A stretch of DNA of 64,000 nucleotides, taken from NCBI RefSeq assembly GCF_003610255.1, contig NZ_RAPS01000001.1, positions 3,348,001-3,412,000 on the forward strand. Reading direction: 5' to 3'. Source of the DNA: Streptomyces sp. TLI_171. Its GTDB lineage: Bacteria; Actinomycetota; Actinomycetes; Streptomycetales; Streptomycetaceae. Both the position numbers and the translations under genes were made by a program. Every line of letters begins with the position of its first letter. Position 1 is the first letter of the stretch. The notes under the pieces were generated by a model, which was not told the DNA's origin, searched no databases, and was given only the letters and a program-made list of their open reading frames with translations. Below, one piece after another: positions 19,487 through 28,748 of this stretch.

Positions 19487-21079
19487 ATGACAACCCAGCA
19501 GTCCGAGGCGGCTCCGGAGGAGCCATCCGTCGATCTCGGGAAGCAGACCGACGAGTTCGTGCAGCGCCCGCAGCGCGAGATCCGCCTGGTGATGGTCGGC
19601 CTGGTGATCACCATGCTGCTCGCCATGCTCGACAACCTGATCGTGGGCACCGCGATGCCGACCATCGTCGGCGAGCTGCACGGATCCGAGCACATGTCCT
19701 GGGTGGTCACGGCCTACACCCTGGCCACCGCCGCCTCCACCCCGATCTGGGGCAAGGTCGGCGACCTGTACGGCCGCAAGGGCTCCTTCCTGGTGTCGAT
19801 CGCGATCTTCCTGCTCGGCTCGGCGCTGTCCGGCCTGTCGCAGACCATGACCCAGCTGATCGCCTTCCGCGCCGTTCAGGGCCTGGGCGCCGGCGGCCTG
19901 ATGGTCGGCGTGATGTCGATCATGGGCGCGCTGGTGCTGCCCCGCGACCGCGGCAAGTACCAGGGCATGTTCGCCGCCGTCATGGCGCTGGCCACCGTCG
20001 GCGGCCCGCTGATCGGCGGCTTCATCACCGACCACCTGAGCTGGCGCTGGACGTTCTACGTCAACCTGCCGCTCGGCGCGATCGCGCTGGTCTTCGTCGT
20101 CGTGGTGCTGAAGCTCCCCAAGATCCGCTCCAACGCGAAGATCGACTACTTCGGCTCGGCGCTGCTCACCATCGGCATCGTCTCGATGGTCCTGATCACC
20201 ACCTGGGGCGGCCACGAGTACGCCTGGGGCTCCAAGCAGATCCTCGGCCTGGGCGCGCTGGGCGTCGCCTCGCTGATCGGCTTCTGCTACGTCGAGCAGC
20301 GGGTCGCCGAGCCGGTCATCCCGCTCAGCCTGTTCCGCAACCGCAACTTCACCATGGTCTCGATCATCGGCTTCATCGTCGGTTTCGCGATGTTCGGCGC
20401 GGTCACCTTCCTGCCCACCTACCAGCAGATCGTGCAGGGCGCCTCGGCGACCAACTCCGGCCTGCTGCTGATGCCGATGATGTTCGGCATGCTGGTGATC
20501 TCGCTGGTGGTCGGCCAGGCCATCACCAAGACCGGCAAGTACCGGATCTACCCGATCATCGGCACCGCGGTGATGGCCGGCGGCTCGCTGCTGCTGTCCA
20601 CCCTGTCCGTGGACACCACCAGCTTCGCCTCCTCCTGCTACATGGTGGTGCTCGGCGCCGGCATGGGCTTCCTGATGCAGGTGACCATGCTGGTCGCGCA
20701 GAACAGCGTGGAGATGAAGGACATGGGCGTCGCCTCGTCCTCCGCCACCCTGTTCCGCACCATCGGCGGCTCCTTCGGCGTGGCCCTGTTCGGCACGCTG
20801 TACGTCAACCGCCTCACCGACACCCTGGAGGCCGCCGGGATGCACGGCGGCCAGTCCACCGCCTCGATGACCCCGGCCTCGCTGAAGGGCCTCCAGCCCG
20901 AGCAGCTGTCGGTGATCCAGCACGGCATCTCCAACGGCATGCACACCGTCTTCCTGTGGGGCACGGTGATCAGCCTGATCGCCGTCGCCGCCTCGCTGTT
21001 CCTGCGCGAGGTCGCCCTGCGCGGCGGCCCGGCCGCCGCCGAGGCCAAGGCGGACGCCGCCCTGGAGGGCGCGGTCTGA
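19487..21079 (+). CDS. DHA2 (EmrB/QacA) family MFS drug exporter
   Basis: 530 residues and about 14 transmembrane helices. Motif A-like GKVGDLYGRKGSF, motif C-like ATVGGPLIGGFITDHLSWRW, and the start MLAMLDNLIVGTAMPTI are typical of proton-driven multidrug exporters. Start ATG at 19487 behind GGGAGAGACGC. The divergent TetR gene and the shared operator suggest substrate-induced efflux. The exported compound is unknown. Confidence 0.92.
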   Translation: MTTQQSEAAPEEPSVDLGKQTDEFVQRPQREIRLVMVGLVITMLLAMLDNLIVGTAMPTIVGELHGSEHMSWVVTAYTLATAASTPIWGKVGDLYGRKGSFLVSIAIFLLGSALSGLSQTMTQLIAFRAVQGLGAGGLMVGVMSIMGALVLPRDRGKYQGMFAAVMALATVGGPLIGGFITDHLSWRWTFYVNLPLGAIALVFVVVVLKLPKIRSNAKIDYFGSALLTIGIVSMVLITTWGGHEYAWGSKQILGLGALGVASLIGFCYVEQRVAEPVIPLSLFRNRNFTMVSIIGFIVGFAMFGAVTFLPTYQQIVQGASATNSGLLLMPMMFGMLVISLVVGQAITKTGKYRIYPIIGTAVMAGGSLLLSTLSVDTTSFASSCYMVVLGAGMGFLMQVTMLVAQNSVEMKDMGVASSSATLFRTIGGSFGVALFGTLYVNRLTDTLEAAGMHGGQSTASMTPASLKGLQPEQLSVIQHGISNGMHTVFLWGTVISLIAVAASLFLREVALRGGPAAAEAKADAALEGAV

Positions 21080-21096
21080 CGACCGCTCAGCCCTGA

Positions 21097-21139
21097 ACGC
21101 ACGACGGCCCGGGACCACTGGTCCCGGGCCGTCGTGCGT
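21097..21139. terminator. 21-bp stem convergent terminator
   Basis: Perfect 21-bp inverted repeat starting ACGCACGACGGCCCGGGACC with almost no loop, between the exporter gene and mutY. Confidence 0.9.
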
Positions 21140-21146
21140 CCGGTCG

Positions 21147-22052
21147 CTACTGCGGCAGCCGGTAGGTGCCCGGCCCGACCGGCTCCACCAGCCCGTCGGC
21201 GACCAGCCCGTCCAGCGCCCGGGCGCGCTGCACCGCGTCCGGCCACACCACGTCCAACTGGCCCTGGGAGACCAGCCCGTGGGCGTCCCGCAGCACCGCC
21301 AGCAGCTTGCCGCGGACCTGCCGGTCGGTGCCCTCGTAGGTCTGGCCGCGGCGCGCCGGGCCCTGGTGCGGCGGGCAGCCGGCCAGCTGCCAGGCGCACT
21401 GGGCGCGCAGCGGGCAGGCGCCGCACTCGGGGCCGCGGGCGGTGCAGACCAGGGCCCCCAGCTCCATCACGGCGACCGCCCAGGTGGCGGCCCGCTCGTC
21501 GGTGGCGGGCAGCAGCTCGGCGGCGGTGCGGCGCTCGGCCGCGGTGGTGGCGTTCGCCGGGTACTCGACGCCGGTGACCGCGCGGGCGAACACCCGGCGG
21601 ACGTTGGTGTCCAGCACCGCGTGCCGCTGCCGGAACGCGAAGGAGGCGACCGCCGCCGCGGTGTACTCCCCCACCCCGGGCAGCGCCAGCAGCGCCGCGT
21701 GCTCGTCCGGGACGACGCCGCCGTGCTGCTCGGTGATCGCGGTGGCGGCGGCGTGCAGCCGCAGCGCGCGGCGCGGGTAGCCGAGCCGGCCCCACATCCG
21801 GACCGCCTCGCCGGGCGCGTCCGCGGCCAGCGCGGCGGGCGTGGGCCAGCGCTCCAGCCAGGCGGCGTAGGCGGGCAGCACCCGCTTCACGGGGGTCTGC
21901 TGGAGCATGAACTCGCTGACCATCACCGCCCAGGGCGAGGCGTCCGGAGTCCGCCAGGGCAGGTCGCGGGCGTTGGCCTCGTACCAGCCGATGACGGTGG
22001 AGTGCAGCGCCCGGAGGGCGGCGGGAGCGGGAGTCGAAGCAGTGGCAACCAT
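21147..22052 (-). CDS. mutY: A/G-specific adenine glycosylase
   Basis: Removes adenine mispaired with 8-oxoguanine. 301 residues. Catalytic Glu in SEFMLQQTPVKRV, helix-hairpin-helix LPGVGEYTAAAVASF, catalytic Asp in VLDTNVRRV, and the iron-sulfur cluster ligands C-x6-C-x2-C-x5-C in CTARGPECGACPLRAQCAW. The C-terminal 8-oxoG-recognition domain is short. It lies 35 bases downstream of the rhomboid gene on the same strand and near radA-disA, the usual neighbourhood in actinobacteria. Confidence 0.93.
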   Translation of the reverse strand: MVATASTPAPAALRALHSTVIGWYEANARDLPWRTPDASPWAVMVSEFMLQQTPVKRVLPAYAAWLERWPTPAALAADAPGEAVRMWGRLGYPRRALRLHAAATAITEQHGGVVPDEHAALLALPGVGEYTAAAVASFAFRQRHAVLDTNVRRVFARAVTGVEYPANATTAAERRTAAELLPATDERAATWAVAVMELGALVCTARGPECGACPLRAQCAWQLAGCPPHQGPARRGQTYEGTDRQVRGKLLAVLRDAHGLVSQGQLDVVWPDAVQRARALDGLVADGLVEPVGPGTYRLPQ

Positions 22053-22087
22053 GGCCCCCCGATCCTGCCACGGCGCGCCGCGCAGGC

Positions 22088-22822
22088 TTAAAGCCCCAGG
22101 TCGTCGAGCTCCTTCAGTAGGTCCGCGCGCGGGCTGACCAGCGCGCCGCCGGTGGACTTCGACGCCGGCAGGGCCGCGCCCGGCTCGGTCGCCGCGACGG
22201 CGGCGGCCGAGCGCGCGGCACTGCGGTCGCGGAAGATCCAGGCGCCCGCCAGGCCGCCGACCAGGCCGCCCAGGTGCCCCAGCCAGGACACCCCCGGGGT
22301 GCCGGGGACCGCCGTGGTCAGGATGTAGGCGAAGGAGGCGCCCATCACCAGGCCGATCAGCGAGTCGATCAGGTTCCGGTCGAACAGGCCGCGCAGCACC
22401 ACGTAGCCGAAGTACCCGAAGATCACGCCGCTCGCGCCGACGGTCACCACGTCCTCGCGCTCGAACAGCCACACCGCCATGCCGCTGGTCACCACCAGCA
22501 GCGCGGTCAGTCCGAGGAACTTGCGCACCCCGCGGTACGCGGCGAGGAACCCGAACACGAACAGCGGGCCGGAATTGCCCTCCAGATGCTGCCAGTTCAG
22601 GTGCAGGAACGGCGCGGTCAGCAGGTATCCGAGGCTGTCCACGTCGCGGGCCCGGATGCCGTGCAGCAGCGCGATCCGCTCGTCCATCAGCCAGTTCGCG
22701 AGCTGCACCACCCACACCAGGCAGAGCATCGTGAAGACCGTGAAGAACGCCCGGCGCGCCTCGGCGATCATCTGTGCGGGGTCGAGGGCGGCAGCGGGAG
22801 CGGGTTCGTGCGCGGGGGCCAT
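22088..22822 (-). CDS. Rhomboid-family intramembrane serine protease
   Basis: 244 residues with about six transmembrane helices. The catalytic serine is in VGASGVIFGYFGY and the histidine in WLGHLGGLVGG; LNWQHLEGNSGPLF corresponds to the conserved HLxxN region. Extra N-terminal hydrophobic segment FFTVFTMLCLVWVVQLANWL. Substrate unknown. Same strand as mutY, divergent from the Gly-rich membrane protein. Confidence 0.85.
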   Translation of the reverse strand: MAPAHEPAPAAALDPAQMIAEARRAFFTVFTMLCLVWVVQLANWLMDERIALLHGIRARDVDSLGYLLTAPFLHLNWQHLEGNSGPLFVFGFLAAYRGVRKFLGLTALLVVTSGMAVWLFEREDVVTVGASGVIFGYFGYVVLRGLFDRNLIDSLIGLVMGASFAYILTTAVPGTPGVSWLGHLGGLVGGLAGAWIFRDRSAARSAAAVAATEPGAALPASKSTGGALVSPRADLLKELDDLGL

Positions 22823-22976
22823 GAGGGCGACTATAGGGCGGCCCGCCGTCGCAGGGGGAGCCTCCCGACCCTCCTCGGGGCCGGGGGAGAGTCCCTCTTC
22901 CGGAGCAAATGGCGGATCATGTGAAAGAAGTGGCCCCGGTGAGGTGTTGATGCGTCAACAGGTCCACACCGTCTCG

Positions 22977-22982
22977 TAGAGT
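22977..22982 (+). promoter_or_regulatory. -10 hexamer TAGAGT, leaderless
   Basis: TAGAGT followed by six bases and the GTG at 22989; no Shine-Dalgarno. Confidence 0.5.
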
Positions 22983-22988
22983 TTGCCC

Positions 22989-23858
22989 GTGCCTTCTCTG
23001 CGCCAGCCCGTCGGACCACTGCCCGCCTCGATCTACTGGCGGCGGCGCGTCGTCGTGCTCACCGCCCTCGCGATCATCCTGCTCGTGGTGGGCTGGCTCG
23101 CGTTCGGCTCCGGCCGCGGGCAGCAGAAGCCCTCCGGGAGCAGCCCGCTGCCGGCCCCCGCGCAGTCCATCACCCCCGGCGCCTCCCCCAGCGGCTCCGC
23201 CATCACCTCCCGCCCGGGCGGCGGTTCCGGCGGCACGACCGGTGGCACCGGCGGCTCCGCGACGGGCGGATCCAGCACGGGCGGCGGCGCGGGCGGCGAG
23301 ATCAGCGTCACGGGCGGCGCGGCGGGCTCCGGCGGGAGCACGGGCGGCGGCTCCACCGGCGGGACGTCCACGGGCGGCGCTGGCGGCACCAACTCCCGCG
23401 CCGGCGGCGGGGCCTCACCCGCCGTCAACACCCCCGAGGTGATGGCCCTCCCGGTCTGCGCCACCTCGCAGCTGACGCTGGAGCTCGCCTCCGCGCAGAA
23501 CGCGTACGCCGTGAAGGACAAGCCCCGGCTGGCGCTGACGGTCCGCAACTCCTCCGGCTCCGCGTGCCGGGTGAACCTGTCCCGCGAGTACTCGGCGCTG
23601 ACCATCACCTCCAGCGGCAACGAGCGGGTCTGGTCCTCCGCCGACTGCATCCCGGAGCGGGCCGACGCCTGGGCCCAGATCGCCGGCAACAGCGGCGTCA
23701 CCGAGACCTTCACCTGGGACCGCAGCCGCTCCAAGCCCCAGTGCGCGACCCCGGACCCGACCCCCGCCCAGCCCGGCAACTACCTGGTGCAGGCCGACCT
23801 GACCATCGCCCCGGCCGGCCCGCTCTCCGCCCGCACCTCCATCCGCCTGGACGGCTGA
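22989..23858 (+). CDS. Membrane-anchored protein with Gly/Ser/Thr-rich stalk
   Basis: 289 residues. Cytoplasmic start VPSLRQPVGPLPASIYWRRR, one transmembrane helix (VVVLTALAIILLVVGWLAFG), a roughly 80-residue stalk of GG/TGG/SGG repeats (about residues 70-140), then an outer domain of about 140 residues with three cysteines and VRNSSGSACRVNL..., which looks like a small beta-sandwich similar in pattern to BsuPI-type inhibitors. The GTG start directly after a -10-like hexamer suggests a leaderless mRNA. Function unknown. Just behind it ACGGCTG is repeated three times, giving extra stops. Confidence 0.75.
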   Translation: MPSLRQPVGPLPASIYWRRRVVVLTALAIILLVVGWLAFGSGRGQQKPSGSSPLPAPAQSITPGASPSGSAITSRPGGGSGGTTGGTGGSATGGSSTGGGAGGEISVTGGAAGSGGSTGGGSTGGTSTGGAGGTNSRAGGGASPAVNTPEVMALPVCATSQLTLELASAQNAYAVKDKPRLALTVRNSSGSACRVNLSREYSALTITSSGNERVWSSADCIPERADAWAQIAGNSGVTETFTWDRSRSKPQCATPDPTPAQPGNYLVQADLTIAPAGPLSARTSIRLDG

Positions 23859-23878
23859 CGGCTGACGGCTGAGCCCGC

Positions 23879-25120
23879 CTACGCGCCCCACGAGGTGCCG
23901 CGCAGCGAGCGGCCCAGGGTGAGCGGCAGCAGCGCGGCGGCGAGCAGGCACGCGAGCAGCAGCAGCACGGTGGTGCCGGGCAGCAGGTCGAGCAGCAGGC
24001 CGGCGCCCATGGTCCCGATCGGGAGGCCGCCCATCAGCAGGGTCATGGTGCCGGCCATGGCGCGGCCGCGCATCGCCTCCGGGACCCGCTGGAAGACCAG
24101 CACGTCGAGCATCACCCGCAGCGCGGGGACACCGAGCGACATGACGGTGAGGGCGGCGAACACCACCGCCGGACCGGCGGCCAGCGCGGGGACGGCGAAC
24201 ATCACCGGGCCGATCCAGGCGACGGCCAGCAGCAGCGCGCCGGGGGCGAGCAGCCGGTGCAGGCGGGAGACGAGCAGGGCGCCGAGCAGGCCGCCGACGG
24301 CCTCGCCGGTGAGGGCCAGGCCGATGCCGGCCTCGGAGGTGCCGTGGGCGCGGAGCAGCACCATGACGGTGAGCAGCATGGCGGAGCCGGCCACATTGAG
24401 CGCGACCGCGACCAGCACGGTGGAGCGCAGCACGGGGTTGCCGAACAGGTAGCGCAGCCCGGCGTACGCGGCGCCCTTCTCCTTGCCGGCAGCTGACGGT
24501 GCGTCACCGGCCGGGGAGTCGAAGCGGACGGCCACCGAGGCGGTGAGCGCCAGCGCCGAGGTCAGCACGGTGGTGAGGAAGGGCACGGCCCGGCCGACGC
24601 CGAGCAGGAAGCCGGCCAGCGGCGGTCCGGCCAGGGCGGCGCCGTTGACCCGGAGTTCGTCCTGCGAGAGGGCCTGGCGCAGCTGCTCGGGCGGGACCAC
24701 GGCGCGCAGCGCGAGCATCCGGGAGGGGCCGCCGTAGGCCATGGTCGCGCCGATCACGGCGGCAGCGACCAGGGTGTGCGGGACGGTCAGCCGGTGGGCG
24801 AGCAGGGCGAGGGCGACGCTGAGCGCGGTGACCAGCCGGACGGTGTCGGCCAGGATCAGCACCCGGCGGCGGTCGTGACGGTCGGCGACGGCGCCGCCGT
24901 GCAGGCCGAACAGGACGGAGGCGCCGAACTGGACGGCGGCGAACGCGCCCGCCGCGGTCGGCGAGCCGGTCATCGCGAGCAGCAGCAGCGGGTACGCGGT
25001 GTCGGCGACGCAGGTGCCGAGCATCGCGGAGGCCGAGCCGGCCCACAGGGTCTGGAAGCGCCAGTTCCGCCGCAGCGGGACCACTGCCGCCGTCTGCACC
25101 GGGTTCTCGGTCACGGTCAT
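23879..25120 (-). CDS. MFS transporter (EntS/MFS_3-like exporter)
   Basis: 413 residues with about 12 transmembrane helices; FQTLWAGSASAMLGTCVADTAYPLLLLAMTG and HGGAVADRHDRRRVLILAD (motif A-like) fit the MFS_3 exporter group. ATG at 25120 with GGTGG upstream. Divergent from an ArsR-type regulator with a strong inverted repeat between, so probably its target. Substrate unknown. Confidence 0.88.
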   Translation of the reverse strand: MTVTENPVQTAAVVPLRRNWRFQTLWAGSASAMLGTCVADTAYPLLLLAMTGSPTAAGAFAAVQFGASVLFGLHGGAVADRHDRRRVLILADTVRLVTALSVALALLAHRLTVPHTLVAAAVIGATMAYGGPSRMLALRAVVPPEQLRQALSQDELRVNGAALAGPPLAGFLLGVGRAVPFLTTVLTSALALTASVAVRFDSPAGDAPSAAGKEKGAAYAGLRYLFGNPVLRSTVLVAVALNVAGSAMLLTVMVLLRAHGTSEAGIGLALTGEAVGGLLGALLVSRLHRLLAPGALLLAVAWIGPVMFAVPALAAGPAVVFAALTVMSLGVPALRVMLDVLVFQRVPEAMRGRAMAGTMTLLMGGLPIGTMGAGLLLDLLPGTTVLLLLACLLAAALLPLTLGRSLRGTSWGA

Positions 25121-25163
25121 CTCTGCCACCCCGTTCGCACCGCTGCGCACGTTCACCACACTG

Positions 25164-25228
25164 GCAACGTTCACGCTCAAGCAACCATTCACGCCTTCGT
25201 GAATGGTTGCACGGCCGTGAACAATTGC
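25164..25228. promoter_or_regulatory. Multi-copy operator between MFS and ArsR-like genes
   Basis: A perfect 13-bp inverted repeat, GCAACCATTCACG (25181-25193) / CGTGAATGGTTGC (25198-25210), is flanked by two further half-sites: GCAACGTTCACG (25164-25175) and CGTGAACAATTGC (25216-25228). All read GCAA-YNN-TTCACG in one or other orientation. Confidence 0.75.
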
Positions 25229-25271
25229 GCAAGCGTTGACGCTATGGCTGAATGTGAACGTGGTGGAGCAG

Positions 25272-25871
25272 ATGAAGGAGCGCGAGGTCACGGACGTCGC
25301 GACGCTGAAGGCCCTGGCCGACCCGCTGCGGCTGGCCGTTCTCGGGGCGCTGATGAAGCACGACCCGGAGCCGCTGTCGGTGAAGGAGATCGCGGCGGAG
25401 CTGGAGGAGGCACCGACCAAGCTGTACCGGCACGTCAAACAGCTGGAGCAGGCCGAGCTGGTGTTCGTGGCCGAGACCCGGCTGGTCTCGGGAATCGTGG
25501 AGAGCCGCTACCGGTCGGCCCAGCACTCACTGCGGCTGTCCCCGCAGGTCTACGCGGAGGGCGACGAGCCGCCGGCCGCGCTGGGCGCGATGCTGGCCGC
25601 GATGGACCTGGTGCGCGCGGACTTCCAGCGCAAGTTCCTGGCCGGACGGGTCGACCTGACACCGGCCGCGCAGGGCAACCCGCTGCCCGGCAAGTTCGCG
25701 CACACCAGCGTGCGGCTCACCCGGGAGCAGCTGCTCAAGCTGCGCGCCCGGCTGGACGAGGCGCTGGACGAGGTGTTCGGGTACGGCGAGTCCACCGACC
25801 CGGACGCGGTCGAGGTGAACCTGTTCGCCCTGATGTACACGGTGAAGCCCGAACCACCGCAGCCGAACTGA
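25272..25871 (+). CDS. ArsR-like winged-helix regulator
   Basis: 199 residues. LKALADPLRLAVLGALMKHDPEPLSVKEIAAELEEAPTKLYRHVKQLEQAELV is an ArsR/HTH_20 domain; the C-terminal part is helical and lacks the cysteines of metal sensors. ATG at 25272 has GGTGGAG four bases upstream; GTGs at 25254, 25260 and 25263 are alternatives. Probably controls the divergent MFS gene via the GCAAYNNTTCACG sites. Confidence 0.85.
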   Translation: MKEREVTDVATLKALADPLRLAVLGALMKHDPEPLSVKEIAAELEEAPTKLYRHVKQLEQAELVFVAETRLVSGIVESRYRSAQHSLRLSPQVYAEGDEPPAALGAMLAAMDLVRADFQRKFLAGRVDLTPAAQGNPLPGKFAHTSVRLTREQLLKLRARLDEALDEVFGYGESTDPDAVEVNLFALMYTVKPEPPQPN

Positions 25872-25878
25872 CCGAAGG

Positions 25879-26985
25879 TCAGACGTACCGCTCCAGGATG
25901 GAGGACTCGGCGAGCCGCGACAGCCCCTCGCGCACCGAGCGGGCCCGGGTCTCGCCGACGCCCTCCACGGTCTGCAGGTCGTCGATGGACGCGGCCAGCA
26001 GCTTCTGCAGGCCGCCGAAGTGGTCGACCAGCCGCTCGATGACGGTGTTCGGCAGCCGCGGAACCTTCGCCAGCAGGCGGTAGCCGCGCGGGGAGACCGC
26101 GGAGTCCAGCGACTCGGGGGTGCCGGTGTAGCCGAGCGCCTTGGCGACCGTCTGCAGGTCCAGCAGCTCGGCGTGGGTGAGCGCCTCCAGGTCGGACAGC
26201 ACCTCGGTGACGGTGCGGCCCTTCTTCGCCGCCCGGTCCGGGAAGTAATCGCGCACCACCAGCTCGCGCTCCGGCTCGACGCCGGCGATCAGCTCGTCCA
26301 GCTGCAGCGACAGCAGCCGGCCGTCGGTGCCGAGTTCCAGCACGTACCCGGCGATCTCGCCGGCGATCAGCCGGACCATCTCCAGGCGCTGCACCACGGC
26401 GGACACGTCCCGGACGGTGACCAGGTCCTCGATCTCCAGCGCGGAGAGCGTGCCGGCCACCTCGTCGAGGCGGAGCTTGTAGCGCTCCAGGGTGGCCAGC
26501 GCCTGGTTGGCACGGGACAGCACCGTGGTGGAGTCCTCCAGCACCCGGCGGGCGCCGTTGACGTAGATGGCGATCAGCCGCATCGAGTGCGAGACCGCCA
26601 CCACGGGGTAGCCGGTCTGCCGGTTGACCCGCTCGGCGGTGCGGTGCCGGGTGCCGGTCTCGTCGGTGGGGATGTTGGCGTCCGGCATCAGGTGCACGCC
26701 CGCGCGGAGGATCTTGCCGAGGTCCTTGTCGAGGATCACCGCGCCGTCCAGCTTGCACAGTTCGCGCAACCGGGTGGCGGTGAACTCGACGTCCAGCACG
26801 AAACCGCCGGTGCACAGCGCGTCCACGCTCTTGTCGAAGCCGAGGACGATCAGACCGCCGGTGTTGGCCCGGAGCACCCGCTCCAGCCCGTCCCGCAGCG
26901 CCGTGCCCGGCGCGATCGCGCTGAGGGAAGCCCGCAGCAGGGCCTCCTCGCGGGAGGACTTGTCCGCCCGGTCGATGGCTGCCAC
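25879..26985 (-). CDS. disA: DNA-integrity-scanning diadenylate cyclase
   Basis: Makes cyclic di-AMP from two ATP and scans DNA for branched structures. 368 residues: the DAC domain has LDGAVILD (D80, G81, A82) and RHRTAER (113-119); a helical spine follows, and the C-terminal helix-hairpin-helix contains VEGVGETRARSVREGL. GTG at 26985 with AAGGAG five bases upstream. It follows radA by 121 bases on the same strand; RadA is a known partner of DisA in bacilli. In streptomycetes c-di-AMP acts in osmotic balance and spore germination. Confidence 0.95.
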   Translation of the reverse strand: MAAIDRADKSSREEALLRASLSAIAPGTALRDGLERVLRANTGGLIVLGFDKSVDALCTGGFVLDVEFTATRLRELCKLDGAVILDKDLGKILRAGVHLMPDANIPTDETGTRHRTAERVNRQTGYPVVAVSHSMRLIAIYVNGARRVLEDSTTVLSRANQALATLERYKLRLDEVAGTLSALEIEDLVTVRDVSAVVQRLEMVRLIAGEIAGYVLELGTDGRLLSLQLDELIAGVEPERELVVRDYFPDRAAKKGRTVTEVLSDLEALTHAELLDLQTVAKALGYTGTPESLDSAVSPRGYRLLAKVPRLPNTVIERLVDHFGGLQKLLAASIDDLQTVEGVGETRARSVREGLSRLAESSILERYV

Positions 26986-27106
26986 GTGACTCCTTGGGCC
27001 GACCCGGACCGTGTGCCGCGGCGGCCGACGGTCTGTCTGTTATTCCTGCGAATGATGCCAATCAGCAGGTGAAGTCTAACTGTGTGCGGCCGCAACAGGA
27101 CGAGGG

Positions 27107-28606
27107 TCAGGCCAGTTCGTCCGAGTCGACCGGCTCCCAGCCCGCCATCAGCTCGTCCGGGTACGCCGGAACGGTCTCCCGGGCGCGCGCCTGCGCGGGC
27201 GGCGCCGGGGTCTCCTGACGGGGCTTCGAGCGGCTGCGCCGGCCCGGGATCGCGCGCAGCGCCTCGCCGATGTCTGAGACCTCCACCACCTTCATGCCCG
27301 GCGGCACCTTGCCCGGGTCCGGCGGCACCAGGGCGTGCGTGAAGCCCAGCCGGTGCGCCTCGGCGAGCCGGCGCTGCACGCCCGTCACCCGCCGCACCTC
27401 GCCCGCCAGGCCCACCTCGCCGATCGCCACCAGGTTGTTCGGCAGCGGCGTGTCGGTCGAGGAGGAGGCCACCGCCAGGGCGATCGCCAGGTCCGCCGAG
27501 GGCTCGGTGAGCTTCACGCCGCCGACCGTGGCGGTGTAGATGTCCTGCTTGCCGAGCTTCACGCCGCCGTGCCGCTCCACCACCGCCAGGATCATCGCGA
27601 TCCGCGGCGACTCCAGGCCCGAGGTGGTGCGCCGCGGCGAGGGGATCTGCGAGTCCACCATCAGCGCCTGCACCTCCGCCACCAGCGGCCGCTTGCCCTC
27701 CAGCGTGACGGTCAGGCAGGTGCCGGGGACGGCCTTGTCACGGCGGGTCAGGAACAGGCCGGACGGGTCGGCGAGGCCGACGATGCCCTCGTCGTGCAGC
27801 TCGAAGCAGCCGACCTCGTCGGTCGCCCCGTAGCGGTTCTTGACGCCGCGGATCAGCCGCAGCCGGGCGTGCCGGTCGCCCTCGAAGGACAGCACCACGT
27901 CGACCAGGTGCTCCAGCAGGCGGGGGCCGGCGATCTGACCGTCCTTGGTGACGTGGCCGACCAGCAGCGTCGCCATGCCGCGCTCCTTGGAGGCGCGGAT
28001 CAGCGCGCCCGCCACCTCGCGGACCTGGGCGGGCCCGCCGGGTGCGCCGTCCAGTTCGGCGGAGGCGATGGTCTGCACCGAGTCCAGGATCAGCAGGCCG
28101 GGGTTGACCGCCTCGATGTGGCCGAGCACCGCACCGAGGTCCTGCTCGGCGGCCAGGTACAGGTGTTCGGAGAGCGCGTTGATCCGGTCCGCGCGCAGCC
28201 GGACCTGCCCGGCCGACTCCTCGCCGGTGACGTACAGGGTGCGGTGCCGCTCGGAGGCGGCCTTCGCCGCGACGTCCAGCAGCAGGGTGGACTTGCCGAC
28301 GCCGGGCTCGCCCGCGAGCAGCACCACCGCGCCCGGCACCAGGCCGCCGCCGAGCACCCGGTCCAGCTCCGGCACGCCGGTCGAACGCGCGGTCGCCACC
28401 TGCCCGTCGACCTGCCCGATCGGCTTGGCGGGCGAGGACACCGGCCCCGCCGCCGTGGTGCGGACCGGCACCGCGCCGTACTCCTCGACCGTGCCCCACG
28501 CGTTGCACTCGGTGCAGCGGCCGACCCACTTGAGCAGTTGGGCGCCGCACTCGGTGCAGCGGTACGAGGGGCGCGCCTTGGCGGTGGTCTTGGTACGGGC
28601 AGCCAT
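27107..28606 (-). CDS. radA: DNA repair protein RadA
   Basis: RecA-related branch-migration ATPase. 499 residues: zinc finger with C17, C20, C31 and C34; Walker A GEPGVGKST; the RadA-specific KNRYGATDEVG; and a C-terminal Lon-like domain (KLTEPSADLAIALA). The last 50 residues form a basic Pro/Arg-rich tail. ATG at 28606; longer in-frame reading enters the divergent promoter. Upstream partner of disA. Confidence 0.95.
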   Translation of the reverse strand: MAARTKTTAKARPSYRCTECGAQLLKWVGRCTECNAWGTVEEYGAVPVRTTAAGPVSSPAKPIGQVDGQVATARSTGVPELDRVLGGGLVPGAVVLLAGEPGVGKSTLLLDVAAKAASERHRTLYVTGEESAGQVRLRADRINALSEHLYLAAEQDLGAVLGHIEAVNPGLLILDSVQTIASAELDGAPGGPAQVREVAGALIRASKERGMATLLVGHVTKDGQIAGPRLLEHLVDVVLSFEGDRHARLRLIRGVKNRYGATDEVGCFELHDEGIVGLADPSGLFLTRRDKAVPGTCLTVTLEGKRPLVAEVQALMVDSQIPSPRRTTSGLESPRIAMILAVVERHGGVKLGKQDIYTATVGGVKLTEPSADLAIALAVASSSTDTPLPNNLVAIGEVGLAGEVRRVTGVQRRLAEAHRLGFTHALVPPDPGKVPPGMKVVEVSDIGEALRAIPGRRSRSKPRQETPAPPAQARARETVPAYPDELMAGWEPVDSDELA

Positions 28607-28702
28607 GCGGGCCACCGTAGCGCCTCGCACCGACAGCCCCGGGCGGGCGTCACCCCGGGCGAACAAGGAATCGGTCCTGTTACCCGAAAGAAGGACAACC
28701 GG

Positions 28703-28730
28703 CCGAAACCGCCCGGGTGGCGGGTTTCGG
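28703..28730. promoter_or_regulatory. 8-bp inverted repeat in the radA/BACON-gene promoter region
   Basis: CCGAAACC and GGTTTCGG, 12 bases apart, immediately upstream of the TACCGT hexamer. Placed like an operator. Confidence 0.35.
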
Positions 28731-28736
28731 CTGCCT

Positions 28737-28742
28737 ACCGTC
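28737..28742 (+). promoter_or_regulatory. -10 hexamer TACCGT, leaderless
   Basis: TACCGT, six bases, then the GTG at 28749; no ribosome-binding site. Confidence 0.45.
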
Positions 28743-28748
28743 GATTCC

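Noticed and set aside
22823..22988. Possible extra small gene between rhomboid and the Gly-rich protein
   Set aside because: No frame with a ribosome-binding site and good codon use; best read as a divergent promoter region.
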